Part shown: positions 1 through 7,137 of the stretch, piece after piece | Numbering within the stretch: position 1 is the first letter of the stretch | How the letters are laid out: every line of letters starts with the position of its first letter | Assembly: GCA_036835375.1 (NCBI GenBank) | Contig: DAITMB010000108.1 | Location: 1-17,286, forward strand | DNA: 17,286 nt | Direction: 5' to 3' | Source of the DNA: JANQTF01 sp036835375 | GTDB lineage: Bacteria; Bacteroidota; Bacteroidia; J057 | Position numbers and translations under genes: made by a program | Notes under the pieces: generated by a model | The model's input: the letters and a program-made list of their open reading frames with translations, nothing else | Databases searched by the model: none | What the model was told of the DNA's origin: nothing

Positions 1-85
1 GCGCCCGCACTGCCTGTCTTGAGCACCCGCACTGAGTGTGTCGAAGTGTGTCGAAGCGTGCGTTCGTTGAGCCTGCCGAAGAGAG
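1..85. repeat. Short intergenic repeat cluster at the window edge
   Basis: A 10-base unit TGTGTCGAAG occurs twice in direct tandem at 37-46 and 47-56. The 9-mer CCCGCACTG occurs at 4-12 and again at 26-34. A related GCCTGCCGAAG-type segment follows at about 72-82. The rest of 1-243, downstream of the minus-strand secreted-protein gene, shows no gene and no convincing terminator. The motif resembles the short 'gagcctgtcgaag' intergenic repeats common in bacterial genomes, but that link is from general knowledge and was not searched. Confidence 0.45.
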
Positions 86-243
86 AGTTTTGATTTGTCT
101 AAAATATGCTGATATGGATTAATGGCTCAACGGGTTAAAAAAGTTGAAGTTGATCGAATCGACCAGTAGCGCAACCACCAGCTATTGCTCGACAGTGCGC
201 TGCTTATGAGCTGTTTAGGTTTGCGCTTCCTCCAATCGTCGCG

Positions 244-2805
244 CTACTGCGTTTTGACCACCTTTATGACTTGGCGCTGCCCATCAGCTTTCAAGATCAC
301 TTGGTACATGCCTGCGGCGAGGGAGCTGAGGTCGGCGTTGGTCTCCTGTTGCCCGGCGGAGGTAAGCGTTTCGGCCTGGATGGGCATCACAGAGCGGCCC
401 GTGATGTCGTATAGGGTAAGGGAGACGTAAGCCTCGGCGGGCAAGGTGTAGCGCAGGGTGATGCGGTCGCTGGTGGGATTGGGATGGGCGCTGAGGGTAA
501 GGAGAGCTGATTTCTCTGGCCAAAAATCTTTCACCTCAGCAATCAATGGAGCAGCGGGCTCATTGGCTTTGTAAGTACCTTGCTGACAGTAGGCGGTTAA
601 GTCAAAGGTAGAGGCAGTCAGCGCAGACAGCTCTTTCGTGATCCAATTGGGCGGAAAGCCTAATACCAAGTTTATATTGAGGGAGATGCTGATCGTTGGA
701 TCAATGTTGATGCTTTGACCAGCGTAGATGGTCACCTCGACCCCAGGGGCAGTACTGAGGTTGGCGGAGATGTTGACATCGTCGAAGAAGTAGGTCTCGC
801 TGCTACTGAACGTGGTGGGGGAGGTAATATCCAGGGACTGGGAATAGGTTTGCAAGTCCGCCGGAGCTGGGAACCAGGCATCCGGCCTGGAAACCAAAGA
901 AACCGGGATCAAGAGTTCTTCGACTTGGGTGATTCGATTCCCATCGGTTCCGATCGCGTCAAATTCATACTCGATCAACATCCGAAGGTAAATCTCCGCC
1001 TTTGGCTCTGGTTCTACCGCCATGCAGTCAGGGGAGGCCCCAGGAGCGTCAGGATCTCTGATGTAACCGTCATATTCATAGGCCACCACCAAGCCAGTCA
1101 GATCTCCCAACGGCAGAAACGGGCTAAGGTAGCGGTTAGCACTTCCGGGCAGTTCGCTTAGGTTGAACAATTGATCGGGCTGAGCACCGGGAGGAAATCG
1201 AAACTCCAGGGCGCCAGACACCCGAGTATTTTCCGGGTCCACCTGAGCTGCCGGGTTGAACATATATTTCAAATCATCAAAGCGATACTGGTTACGAAAA
1301 TCTCGCCAAGTTCGCTGAACGCGGCGGCCATTACAATCAATCCTCACAGCATGGGTGTCCATGATGCGTCGATTGTAGTCCACGACCGCATCGCCTAGAA
1401 TGCCCACGAGCCCCAGGGCTTCGTTGTAGGTAGGGTAGGCTGGAAGGTTGAAGGTCCAATTTTCTGGCAGGATTTCTGCCTGTTGGGATCCTGGTACCCC
1501 TACCCGCTGTGTCATGGCTTCCAAGAGGGTTTTCTGAATTAATCCCTCGAGTACCCGTTCTGATTCCATCGCCATGGGCAGCATCATAGCCCGCTCGTCT
1601 GCCTTGAATTGTAATGACAGGAAGTCGAAGACTGGAGCGGCCACCTTCAAGGCTTTAGACAAGGTAAATTGTTTGGCGCTCGCAACAGTTGCCGTTGCTG
1701 TGACGATAGCACCTGAACCAATGCCACCGAATTGGGCGGTACTAGCAGAAACTTCCACCATGGGTGCTTGAACTCCTCTAGTGGCTACGGTGACGCCTTC
1801 TTTTGCAGCCGTAGCGAGGAAATACAAGGCCCCGGCCAGTTCGAAGTTCCCATTTTCTTCCTCCTTTTTCATTTTCCTGGTAAACAACTCCCAAGCCCGT
1901 GCGTGGAGGTAGGTGCCGGTTTTGAGAGAATCAACGCTAATCGAAGTACCAGCAATGAACGCGGGTTCAGCCGCAAAACTGGCCAAAAATTGGCTATGGT
2001 CAACCCTCGAGTTGAGGGCAGCGGCCAAGTCTTGCGTTACCCCTTGATCTTGCCCCACAGCCGTGAAGGCAGCATATTCTATCCAATCGAAATTAACTTC
2101 AAGCACAGACTTGAAATAACAAACGCAGGGATCATAGGCCACGTGGAAATCAGCGAAGAAAAAGAGCTTACAAAGGCTTGGATAAGCAGCGGGCGAAGCA
2201 ATGGTCTGTACTGCCGTCTCTCGATCCAGCGGTTGAGCCACACGCTGGCTTTGGCTGAAGAGGCCGTTGAGGTTTTTGTAGCCGGGAAACAGATGATCTA
2301 CATCATCATTCACTGTAAGCTTAATCAGCACGGCCTGCCCTGGTACTTGAAATGGGAGCGCAGCAAACACCCGCAATACCCCCCGGTAGCGGTTATAGAG
2401 CATCAGATAAGGACTCGTGAACGTCCCCCCATTAGAAATGGCACTGCTGTAGTTCATTTGCCCGGGACGCTGAAGGTAGCCCATATCTCGCATGACCAGT
2501 TCCCAGCCATCGACCGGCTGGAAGTCGCTCAGCGCTCCCCTTGCAACAGCCGATAGCATCGTACTGGTGCTGTAAAACGGATTTTGGACGCCCTCAGGCC
2601 CCACATTAAAGCAATAGCTCTGCCGTACGGGATAGTTTGGCTGCCGCCAATCAAAAGTGTTTTCGTGAAACACCGGATCACCCGGGTTAGCTTTGATTGG
2701 GTTATCAGGATCGGTGCTGATGCCTTGCACGCAATCACCTGAGCTTTGGGCGGAGAGTACTCCCAAACTCCCTATCATCACCCACAAGAGAAAATATCGT
2801 TTCAT
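244..2805 (-). CDS. Large secreted protein of unknown function with a T9SS type A C-terminal sorting domain
   Basis: The product has 853 residues. The start at 2805 gives a clean Sec signal peptide at residues 1-20 (basic MKR, a hydrophobic core, then a cut after LSA-Q). The last ~83 residues (about 771-853) form a T9SS sorting domain: an HPNPTSDR opening, a YDITGR beta-strand, the LAAGMYQV turn and a basic end. In Bacteroidota such domains direct export by the type IX secretion system and cell-surface anchoring or release. The middle (about 25-740) matches no family I recognise. It is rich in Tyr, Phe and Asp and has several Cys (C25, C65, C212, C227, C229, C491, C594, C740). A Lys/Glu-rich helical stretch lies at 310-320, and residues 671-712 form an Ile/Thr-rich beta segment like those seen before sorting domains. 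The stop of the broken lipoprotein gene lies only 11 bases upstream, so the two are probably co-transcribed. Export is well supported; the function is unknown. Confidence 0.85.
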   Translation of the reverse strand: MKRYFLLWVMIGSLGVLSAQSSGDCVQGISTDPDNPIKANPGDPVFHENTFDWRQPNYPVRQSYCFNVGPEGVQNPFYSTSTMLSAVARGALSDFQPVDGWELVMRDMGYLQRPGQMNYSSAISNGGTFTSPYLMLYNRYRGVLRVFAALPFQVPGQAVLIKLTVNDDVDHLFPGYKNLNGLFSQSQRVAQPLDRETAVQTIASPAAYPSLCKLFFFADFHVAYDPCVCYFKSVLEVNFDWIEYAAFTAVGQDQGVTQDLAAALNSRVDHSQFLASFAAEPAFIAGTSISVDSLKTGTYLHARAWELFTRKMKKEEENGNFELAGALYFLATAAKEGVTVATRGVQAPMVEVSASTAQFGGIGSGAIVTATATVASAKQFTLSKALKVAAPVFDFLSLQFKADERAMMLPMAMESERVLEGLIQKTLLEAMTQRVGVPGSQQAEILPENWTFNLPAYPTYNEALGLVGILGDAVVDYNRRIMDTHAVRIDCNGRRVQRTWRDFRNQYRFDDLKYMFNPAAQVDPENTRVSGALEFRFPPGAQPDQLFNLSELPGSANRYLSPFLPLGDLTGLVVAYEYDGYIRDPDAPGASPDCMAVEPEPKAEIYLRMLIEYEFDAIGTDGNRITQVEELLIPVSLVSRPDAWFPAPADLQTYSQSLDITSPTTFSSSETYFFDDVNISANLSTAPGVEVTIYAGQSINIDPTISISLNINLVLGFPPNWITKELSALTASTFDLTAYCQQGTYKANEPAAPLIAEVKDFWPEKSALLTLSAHPNPTSDRITLRYTLPAEAYVSLTLYDITGRSVMPIQAETLTSAGQQETNADLSSLAAGMYQVILKADGQRQVIKVVKTQ

Positions 2806-2816
2806 GTCGCGAAGGA

Positions 2817-3299
2817 TTAGTTGGTTTTGTTGTCACGGAATGGATACGCTTTCCTTACTCTTGGGTCGTTGGGGTCGTTGGCGAGGAAGTCGATGATCAC
2901 CCTGTCTGTGCCTGAAGGCTGGAATACGAGGATCAATACTGACCTTTCATCATTCATTTTCCGACTTATTTTGGATGGGGCGATAACGATCTTCCGGGTA
3001 ATACCACTCTCGGTACCCAAAAAACGTTGGCTCAATTACATCGTCTTCCAATGCCCTAAACCCAATGCCCCAGCCACAAAGTGTATCGGGGATGTGGTCC
3101 ACCCGGTCGTCGGACATGGCGAGCTGTCCACACGCATACATATGTATAGCTGCCGAGACTACCTGCTGAACTGAACCAGGGTCGCAGTTGGGACAAGCGA
3201 GATGGGTCGGGGTTCTACAAGATTTTTTACCGCCAGTACATAAAGAAAAAAAACCACAAACCATTTAAGCAAAAATAAATTTTCAAAAAAATTTTTCAT
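2817..3299 (-). pseudogene. Frameshifted small lipoprotein gene (or sequence with indel errors)
   Basis: Three overlapping pieces on the minus strand read as one protein of about 160 residues. The ATG at 3299 starts MKNFFENLFLLKWFVVFF, a typical signal peptide, but hits a stop soon after a run of 8 A (3246-3253 on the plus strand). The frame then switches to one open from 3264 to 2950. This frame contains FSLC, a possible lipobox, followed by Cys-rich HLACPNCD and the aromatic stretch FGYREWYYPEDRYRPI. A second switch somewhere in 2950-3035 returns to the first frame, which runs to the TAA at 2817-2819 and ends NDPNDPRVRKAYPFRDNKTN. Candidate slip sites there are a 6-A run (3019-3024) and a 4-T run (2957-2960). 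The first and last pieces share a frame, as expected for two compensating indels. Alternatively, the last 46 residues could be a separate ORF from the ATG at 2957, overlapping the TGA at 2950-2952. The family is not recognised. Confidence 0.5.
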
Positions 3300-3433
3300 A
3301 TGGCATGCGATCTTACAGAGAGGAGTATAAATTTAGTATTCCATCTAAAAGTCCGACATTTATTGCTTTGACCGTGTCGTGTTATTTAGCAAGTGTGTAT
3401 GCGCTAAGAGAAGCGAGATTTTTAGAAGCGAGA
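3300..3433. other. AT-rich upstream region of the lipoprotein/secreted-protein pair
   Basis: No gene is visible. The stretch is clearly more AT-rich than its surroundings and should hold the minus-strand promoter for the two genes to its left. TAAATTTA on the minus strand, within about 3330-3342, resembles the Bacteroidota -7 box TAnnTTTG with one mismatch, but no matching -33 box is convincing. A 10-base direct repeat AGAAGCGAGA lies at 3409-3418 and 3424-3433, right against the assembly gap. Confidence 0.3.
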
Positions 3434-3533
3434 NNNNNNNNNNNNNNNNNNNNNNNNNNNNNNNNNNNNNNNNNNNNNNNNNNNNNNNNNNNNNNNNNNN
3501 NNNNNNNNNNNNNNNNNNNNNNNNNNNNNNNNN
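3434..3533. other. Assembly gap of 100 N
   Basis: The run is exactly 100 N, the usual placeholder for a scaffold gap of unknown length. The real distance and content between 3433 and 3534 are unknown, and genes could be missing here. Immediately to the right, AACCCT (3534-3539) and AGGGTT (3544-3549) form a 6-bp hairpin that may be the edge of a structure hidden in the gap. No gene is visible from 3534 to the terminator at 3684. Confidence 0.95.
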
Positions 3534-3683
3534 AACCCTTATGAGGGTTGGGGATAGAGTTGCAACGTATGCGGGTTGCTTTCCAATTCCATAGACGCTT
3601 CAAAACACCCAACCGATTCCTCCGCCATTGCCTCCATTCCTCATCAACCGCTCAGACGTTGACTTTCAAAGGAATCTCGCCCT

Positions 3684-3719
3684 AAAAAAAACATCCTGCC
3701 AGCAATGGCTGACAGGATG
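3684..3719 (-). terminator. Intrinsic terminator of the lamin-tail protein gene
   Basis: The arms CATCCTG (3692-3698) and CAGGATG (3713-3719) pair. They are extended by CAGC (3700-3703) with GCTG (3708-3711), leaving one C/A mismatch and an AATG loop. Read on the minus strand, the hairpin is followed directly by eight U (A run at 3684-3691). It lies about 95 bases after the stop codon of the 3815-6490 gene. Confidence 0.85.
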
Positions 3720-3814
3720 CAGGGAGTCAAATGATACCATTCGCGATGAGGGAGCAATGAAAGGATCAAGAAGTGGCTTGACCTCCTCTCAGCATGCCGA
3801 CCTCGCGACAGGCA

Positions 3815-6490
3815 TTATTCCTTCACGATTTTGCGGGTGGTGCTCACGTTTCCAGCACGAATGTGGAGGAGATACACGCCGGGTGCGAGGTTGCCCAATT
3901 CCAATTTGGAGGGTTGAGCGAGTTGATGTGTGGATTGCATCAATACCTGACCCATCAAGTTGGTGACCTGACAAGAAGCGACTTGTTCGATGCCATCAGC
4001 AGAAATCTCCACCGTGGTTTGGAACGGGTTGGGAGACACGCTGATGAGGCTGGCGAGGTAGTCCTGAGCAGAAGCCTGCCCTTGGATTGTGATCAAGCCA
4101 GGAATTCTGCGCGCCTTGGGAGCCGCTGGAATGTGTCCCATACGCGCCACAGCGCAAGAATTTTCCAGCGGAATGCTGAAGACCTCATCCTTTTCTACGT
4201 CCAGGTTTTCCACCCAGTACCACACGCCCGTGATGTTGTCGTCACCAAAAGTGTTGGGGTCCTGCGGATTGTTGATCGTCTGGAAGGAAGAAAATCCATT
4301 GGGAACAGCATAAAGCGTGTCCCGCTGATTGCTCCACCACTGTGCCCAGATGAAAGGAAGATACTGCGCATTGGTGTTTTCGACGACCCAAGTCAGTTCG
4401 TCCGTGATCGGATCATAGCAAGCAAATTCGAGGTTGAGGAGGTCAAATCCATGTGGCATGATGTACGTGGCCATGTTGGAGGGAGCTGATTCGCCCGTAG
4501 CTTGGCGGTAAGCCGTCACGGTATATGACACCGTTTCGCCGAAGATATAGACCACATCGTAGTAGAAAGTCTGGTTAGCTGGGACGGTATCGCGTATTTC
4601 TGTTCCGAAGGAAGAGAATCGGCGAATGATGAAGCCATCTTCGTTGCTGGAATTGTCCACCCAGCGCAGCGGTGCGAGGAAAGCCGTATCACCGTTGGCC
4701 ACGAGGTTGGTCGGAGCGAGGAAAGAGCAAGCATCCGTCGGATCGCTCACCGTTACATTGGCCACACAGGAAGCCATGTTTCCGTTGGCATCGGTCACCG
4801 TGAGGGTAACTGGCACACCAGCAAAAAATCCGTCCATTTGGTGTGTTCCCAGCCCGTCAACGCTGTTGTTGGGGAACTGTTCCCACTCCATCGCGAGCTC
4901 AGGGAAGCCTGGGGTCGTCACACGACCAGCAGAGACATTCGCTTTGCGACGAAGGGTTTTATCGAGGGTGCTGATTCCGGATACAAGCCACTGAGTACCT
5001 GGGTCTTCGCCGATGGCTCCGAATACATCCACGACCACTGTGCCACCATCGCGGACCAGCGCAATGGCGTCATCTCCGTTGTAGTTGACCACCGCGCTAG
5101 TCACCGTAGGACCGGTGTAGGCCGTAGCCTGGCTGTTGGAAAGCACGAGAACCTCTCCATTGGCGAGCATTCCGCTCAGCGAAAAAGTAGAAGTAGGAGT
5201 GCTGGCGCCATTGGCATACAGTAGGACTTGATAGCCGCTCAGGTTGACTGCGGCACCAGTTCCGTTAAAGATTTCAAGGTATTTCGTAAATCCGCTGCCT
5301 TCCACATATTCAGAGAAGAAAAGATCACTTGCATCCACGGCTGTGGAGGGCTTGAGATCTGCGCAGTCAAAGCTGCTCTTGTCAAGACTTAGGGTCAGTG
5401 GCAGGCAAGTGGCAGAAGAACCGCCGTCGAGCTGGCTGGCTGTGATGCTGGCTTGGCCCGAGGCATCAAGCATGACAGTGATGGGCTGGCATACGGCTAT
5501 TGGCAGCGCCGTCTCAAGAACCACTTGCATAATGACCACGGAGTCACATCCAGCTGCGTTGGTGAGGATTTGTGTGCTCATGCCGGCGTCGGCAGGATTG
5601 CAGGTCGTGCTACTCAGCACGGTGGTATCAGTCGCAGCGATGGCAAAAGTGAGGCTGCCCATGGCTGTGCAACCCGTGGCGGCATTCACAAAGCTCACCT
5701 CGAACACCTGACCATTGCTGACCATCACGCTGGTGGGATCGGCAATCGTACCGCCAGGTGTGCCAGCGCTCATGATGCTGTGGGTCCCGATGTTGTCAAA
5801 GGAGTTGACAGGCGCAGCATCCCATTCGTTGGCTACCACAAAAGGGGCTGATCCGTTGGGATTACCTTCAATCACGCTGCTTTTGCGGCGGTAAGTGATA
5901 TCCACAGCAAAGTTGGCAGCGTTGCCGATTTGGCCAAATACATCGATGTTGACGCCATTCTTACGAAGAGCTACGACATCATTTCCGTTGAAATTCAGGG
6001 CGCCGCTGGTCAGATTAGCCAGGCTGCTCAGAGCCGCTACGCTGCTAGGATTCGCTACGACAAAGGTTGCGCCGTTTGCCAAGGTGCCGCTGAGGGCAAT
6101 GTTGCCAGTAGCTACAGTGTTTCCATTGAAATACACCGCGATGCTGTACGCCGCGAGATTCACACTCGCGCCAGTTCCGTTGTAGATTTCAATGGCCTTG
6201 TTGTTGCCAGTCCCTTCTACATATTCGGAGAGAATCAGGTCAGTGGGGAGGGGCCCACTGGTGCCGGGGGTAGCATAGGTGAAAGAGCCGGAACTGCTCG
6301 TGAGGTCAGTTTCATAGCTGGTGAGATCTACCAACATCCCGTCGATTCCACAAAGCGTCACTTGAAGGTCGGCAAGCGGGGTAGGGCAGGGTTGGGTCTG
6401 GGCAGAGAGGGGAGCTGGAACAACATAAAAAGCGAGAAGGAATAGCAGGCTCCGTTGGAGGGAGCTGGTCAATCGTCGAGGGTAGAACAT
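3815..6490 (-). CDS. Secreted lamin-tail domain protein with T9SS sorting domain
   Basis: From the chosen ATG at 6490 the product has 891 residues. Upstream in-frame Mets would put a long non-signal stretch before the signal peptide, while MFYPRR starts a good one (residues 1-30, ending PLSA-Q). Two lamin-tail domains follow, at about 85-240 and 388-551. Each opens with a SEYVEG motif, then an IEIYNGTG/LEIFNGTG strand, LNFNGND/VNYNGDD and VDVFG. Residues 333-380 and 558-583 look like two halves of one HYR/Ig-like surface module. Residues 591-680 look like fibronectin III (opening APTNL, ending SAPSN). Residues 816-891 are the T9SS tail (SVSPNPF, LAPGVYLLHI, final KIVKE). Bacterial lamin-tail domains occur in exported proteins and are thought to bind extracellular or envelope targets; no enzymatic motif is seen. 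It is most likely an adhesive or structural surface protein. It is monocistronic as far as the gap allows. Confidence 0.88.
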   Translation of the reverse strand: MFYPRRLTSSLQRSLLFLLAFYVVPAPLSAQTQPCPTPLADLQVTLCGIDGMLVDLTSYETDLTSSSGSFTYATPGTSGPLPTDLILSEYVEGTGNNKAIEIYNGTGASVNLAAYSIAVYFNGNTVATGNIALSGTLANGATFVVANPSSVAALSSLANLTSGALNFNGNDVVALRKNGVNIDVFGQIGNAANFAVDITYRRKSSVIEGNPNGSAPFVVANEWDAAPVNSFDNIGTHSIMSAGTPGGTIADPTSVMVSNGQVFEVSFVNAATGCTAMGSLTFAIAATDTTVLSSTTCNPADAGMSTQILTNAAGCDSVVIMQVVLETALPIAVCQPITVMLDASGQASITASQLDGGSSATCLPLTLSLDKSSFDCADLKPSTAVDASDLFFSEYVEGSGFTKYLEIFNGTGAAVNLSGYQVLLYANGASTPTSTFSLSGMLANGEVLVLSNSQATAYTGPTVTSAVVNYNGDDAIALVRDGGTVVVDVFGAIGEDPGTQWLVSGISTLDKTLRRKANVSAGRVTTPGFPELAMEWEQFPNNSVDGLGTHQMDGFFAGVPVTLTVTDANGNMASCVANVTVSDPTDACSFLAPTNLVANGDTAFLAPLRWVDNSSNEDGFIIRRFSSFGTEIRDTVPANQTFYYDVVYIFGETVSYTVTAYRQATGESAPSNMATYIMPHGFDLLNLEFACYDPITDELTWVVENTNAQYLPFIWAQWWSNQRDTLYAVPNGFSSFQTINNPQDPNTFGDDNITGVWYWVENLDVEKDEVFSIPLENSCAVARMGHIPAAPKARRIPGLITIQGQASAQDYLASLISVSPNPFQTTVEISADGIEQVASCQVTNLMGQVLMQSTHQLAQPSKLELGNLAPGVYLLHIRAGNVSTTRKIVKE
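4838..5329 (-). repeat. Lamin-tail domain copy 2 (coding repeat)
   Basis: This segment encodes residues about 388-551 of the surface protein. It aligns by eye with copy 1 (5771-6238) in both protein and DNA: shared CCAGTTCCGTT near the start, CATATTC in the SEYVEG codons, and TCCGTTG in the N-G-D codons. It appears to interrupt a HYR-like module between the SLDKSSFDC strand and the VTLTVTDANGN strand. Confidence 0.65.
5771..6238 (-). repeat. Lamin-tail domain copy 1 (coding repeat)
   Basis: This segment encodes residues about 85-240 of the surface protein. It is similar to copy 2 at 4838-5329, so the pair reflects an internal duplication or repeated recruitment. It sits between FTYATPGT and TPGGTIADPT, two pieces that read as one continuous Ig-like surface module when the domain is removed. 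Confidence 0.65.
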
Positions 6491-7056
6491 ACAATGGAAA
6501 AATAAAAATTGATAGGAAAACATGGAGGGGAGGAAAATGAACATTCGCGAAAAAGCGCGAGAAAAGGGGCGAAACACACACAAACTACTCATCGACCTCT
6601 CTGAGAAGAGAGGGCAGGAACACAGCGGTGCCTTGTCGGCACCCGAAAAGATGGTTGGTGAGTTCGGGTTGTCCAAATGTAGAGAGAAGATGTTAAGCCA
6701 AAGTTAACTTTCATGCGTCAAGCCGGGGGTTCTCGCAATGGATCAATCAGCCCCACACAAAATGCCGTAGCAATGAGGTGAAGGTCAGTTTTTTAGGGAG
6801 CTGAATGACTGTTCAACACGGCACCAGAACCATTTGCGCCTTCGCAAATGGTCATATTGCTTCTAACATCAATGAGTTGTTGTTGGATTCGCATTGATCG
6901 ACCCTGCGTCTATGAAGCAGGGGTAGGAGCAAGTTCATCGCTCTACGCGATAAGCGTTGTCTTAGGAACCGGACTCAGCCGATTGGATAGCACAGGACCA
7001 GCCCCCAGATGTGGCCGTACTTGTTCGCCGCATCAAGGAATCATCGTACGAAACCG
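6491..7056. other. Gene-free region between acs and the lamin-tail gene
   Basis: No supported gene lies here; open frames are short and lack codon character. The left part should hold the minus-strand promoter and leader of the lamin-tail gene. A GGTGCC/GGCACC hairpin (6627-6643) has no U run. A 12-base perfect palindrome AAAGTTAACTTT lies at 6700-6711. A perfect 10-bp hairpin lies at 6829-6852. A smaller inverted repeat, CCCTGC/GCAGGG, lies at about 6902-6921. None matches a known RNA that I can name. Confidence 0.5.
6829..6852. repeat. Perfect 10-bp inverted repeat
   Basis: ACCATTTGCG (6829-6838) and CGCAAATGGT (6843-6852) are exact reverse complements around a CCTT loop. No T run follows on either strand, so it is not a standard intrinsic terminator. 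It could be an RNA hairpin, a protein-binding site or a remnant of a small repeat element. Confidence 0.5.
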
Positions 7057-7097
7057 TGCGCTGCTTTCCGCTTTGGGTTGGAGCGAAAGGCAGCGCA
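7057..7097 (-). terminator. Strong hairpin just downstream of acs, possible terminator or RNA 3' end
   Basis: TGCGCTGC (7057-7064) pairs perfectly with GCAGCGCA (7090-7097). The stem continues through TTTCCGCT against AGCGAAAG with one-base bulges, around a loop at 7073-7081. It lies about 40 bases past the acs stop on the same strand. No U run follows it on the minus strand, so it may protect an mRNA 3' end rather than terminate by the classic route. Confidence 0.4.
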
Positions 7098-7137
7098 TGT
7101 GTTGTCTTCTGTCGTTTTTTACAACAGCAAGAAAATT

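Noticed and set aside
1..56. CRISPR-like array
   Set aside because: The units are only 9-10 bases, with no regular spacer length and no cas gene nearby.
1732..2556. Plus-strand open frame of 274 codons
   Set aside because: It lies wholly antisense to the secreted-protein gene, and its translation has no domain character or signal peptide.
5930..6445. Plus-strand open frame of 171 codons
   Set aside because: It is antisense to the lamin-tail coding region, which has clear domains; the frame is a by-product of its codon use.
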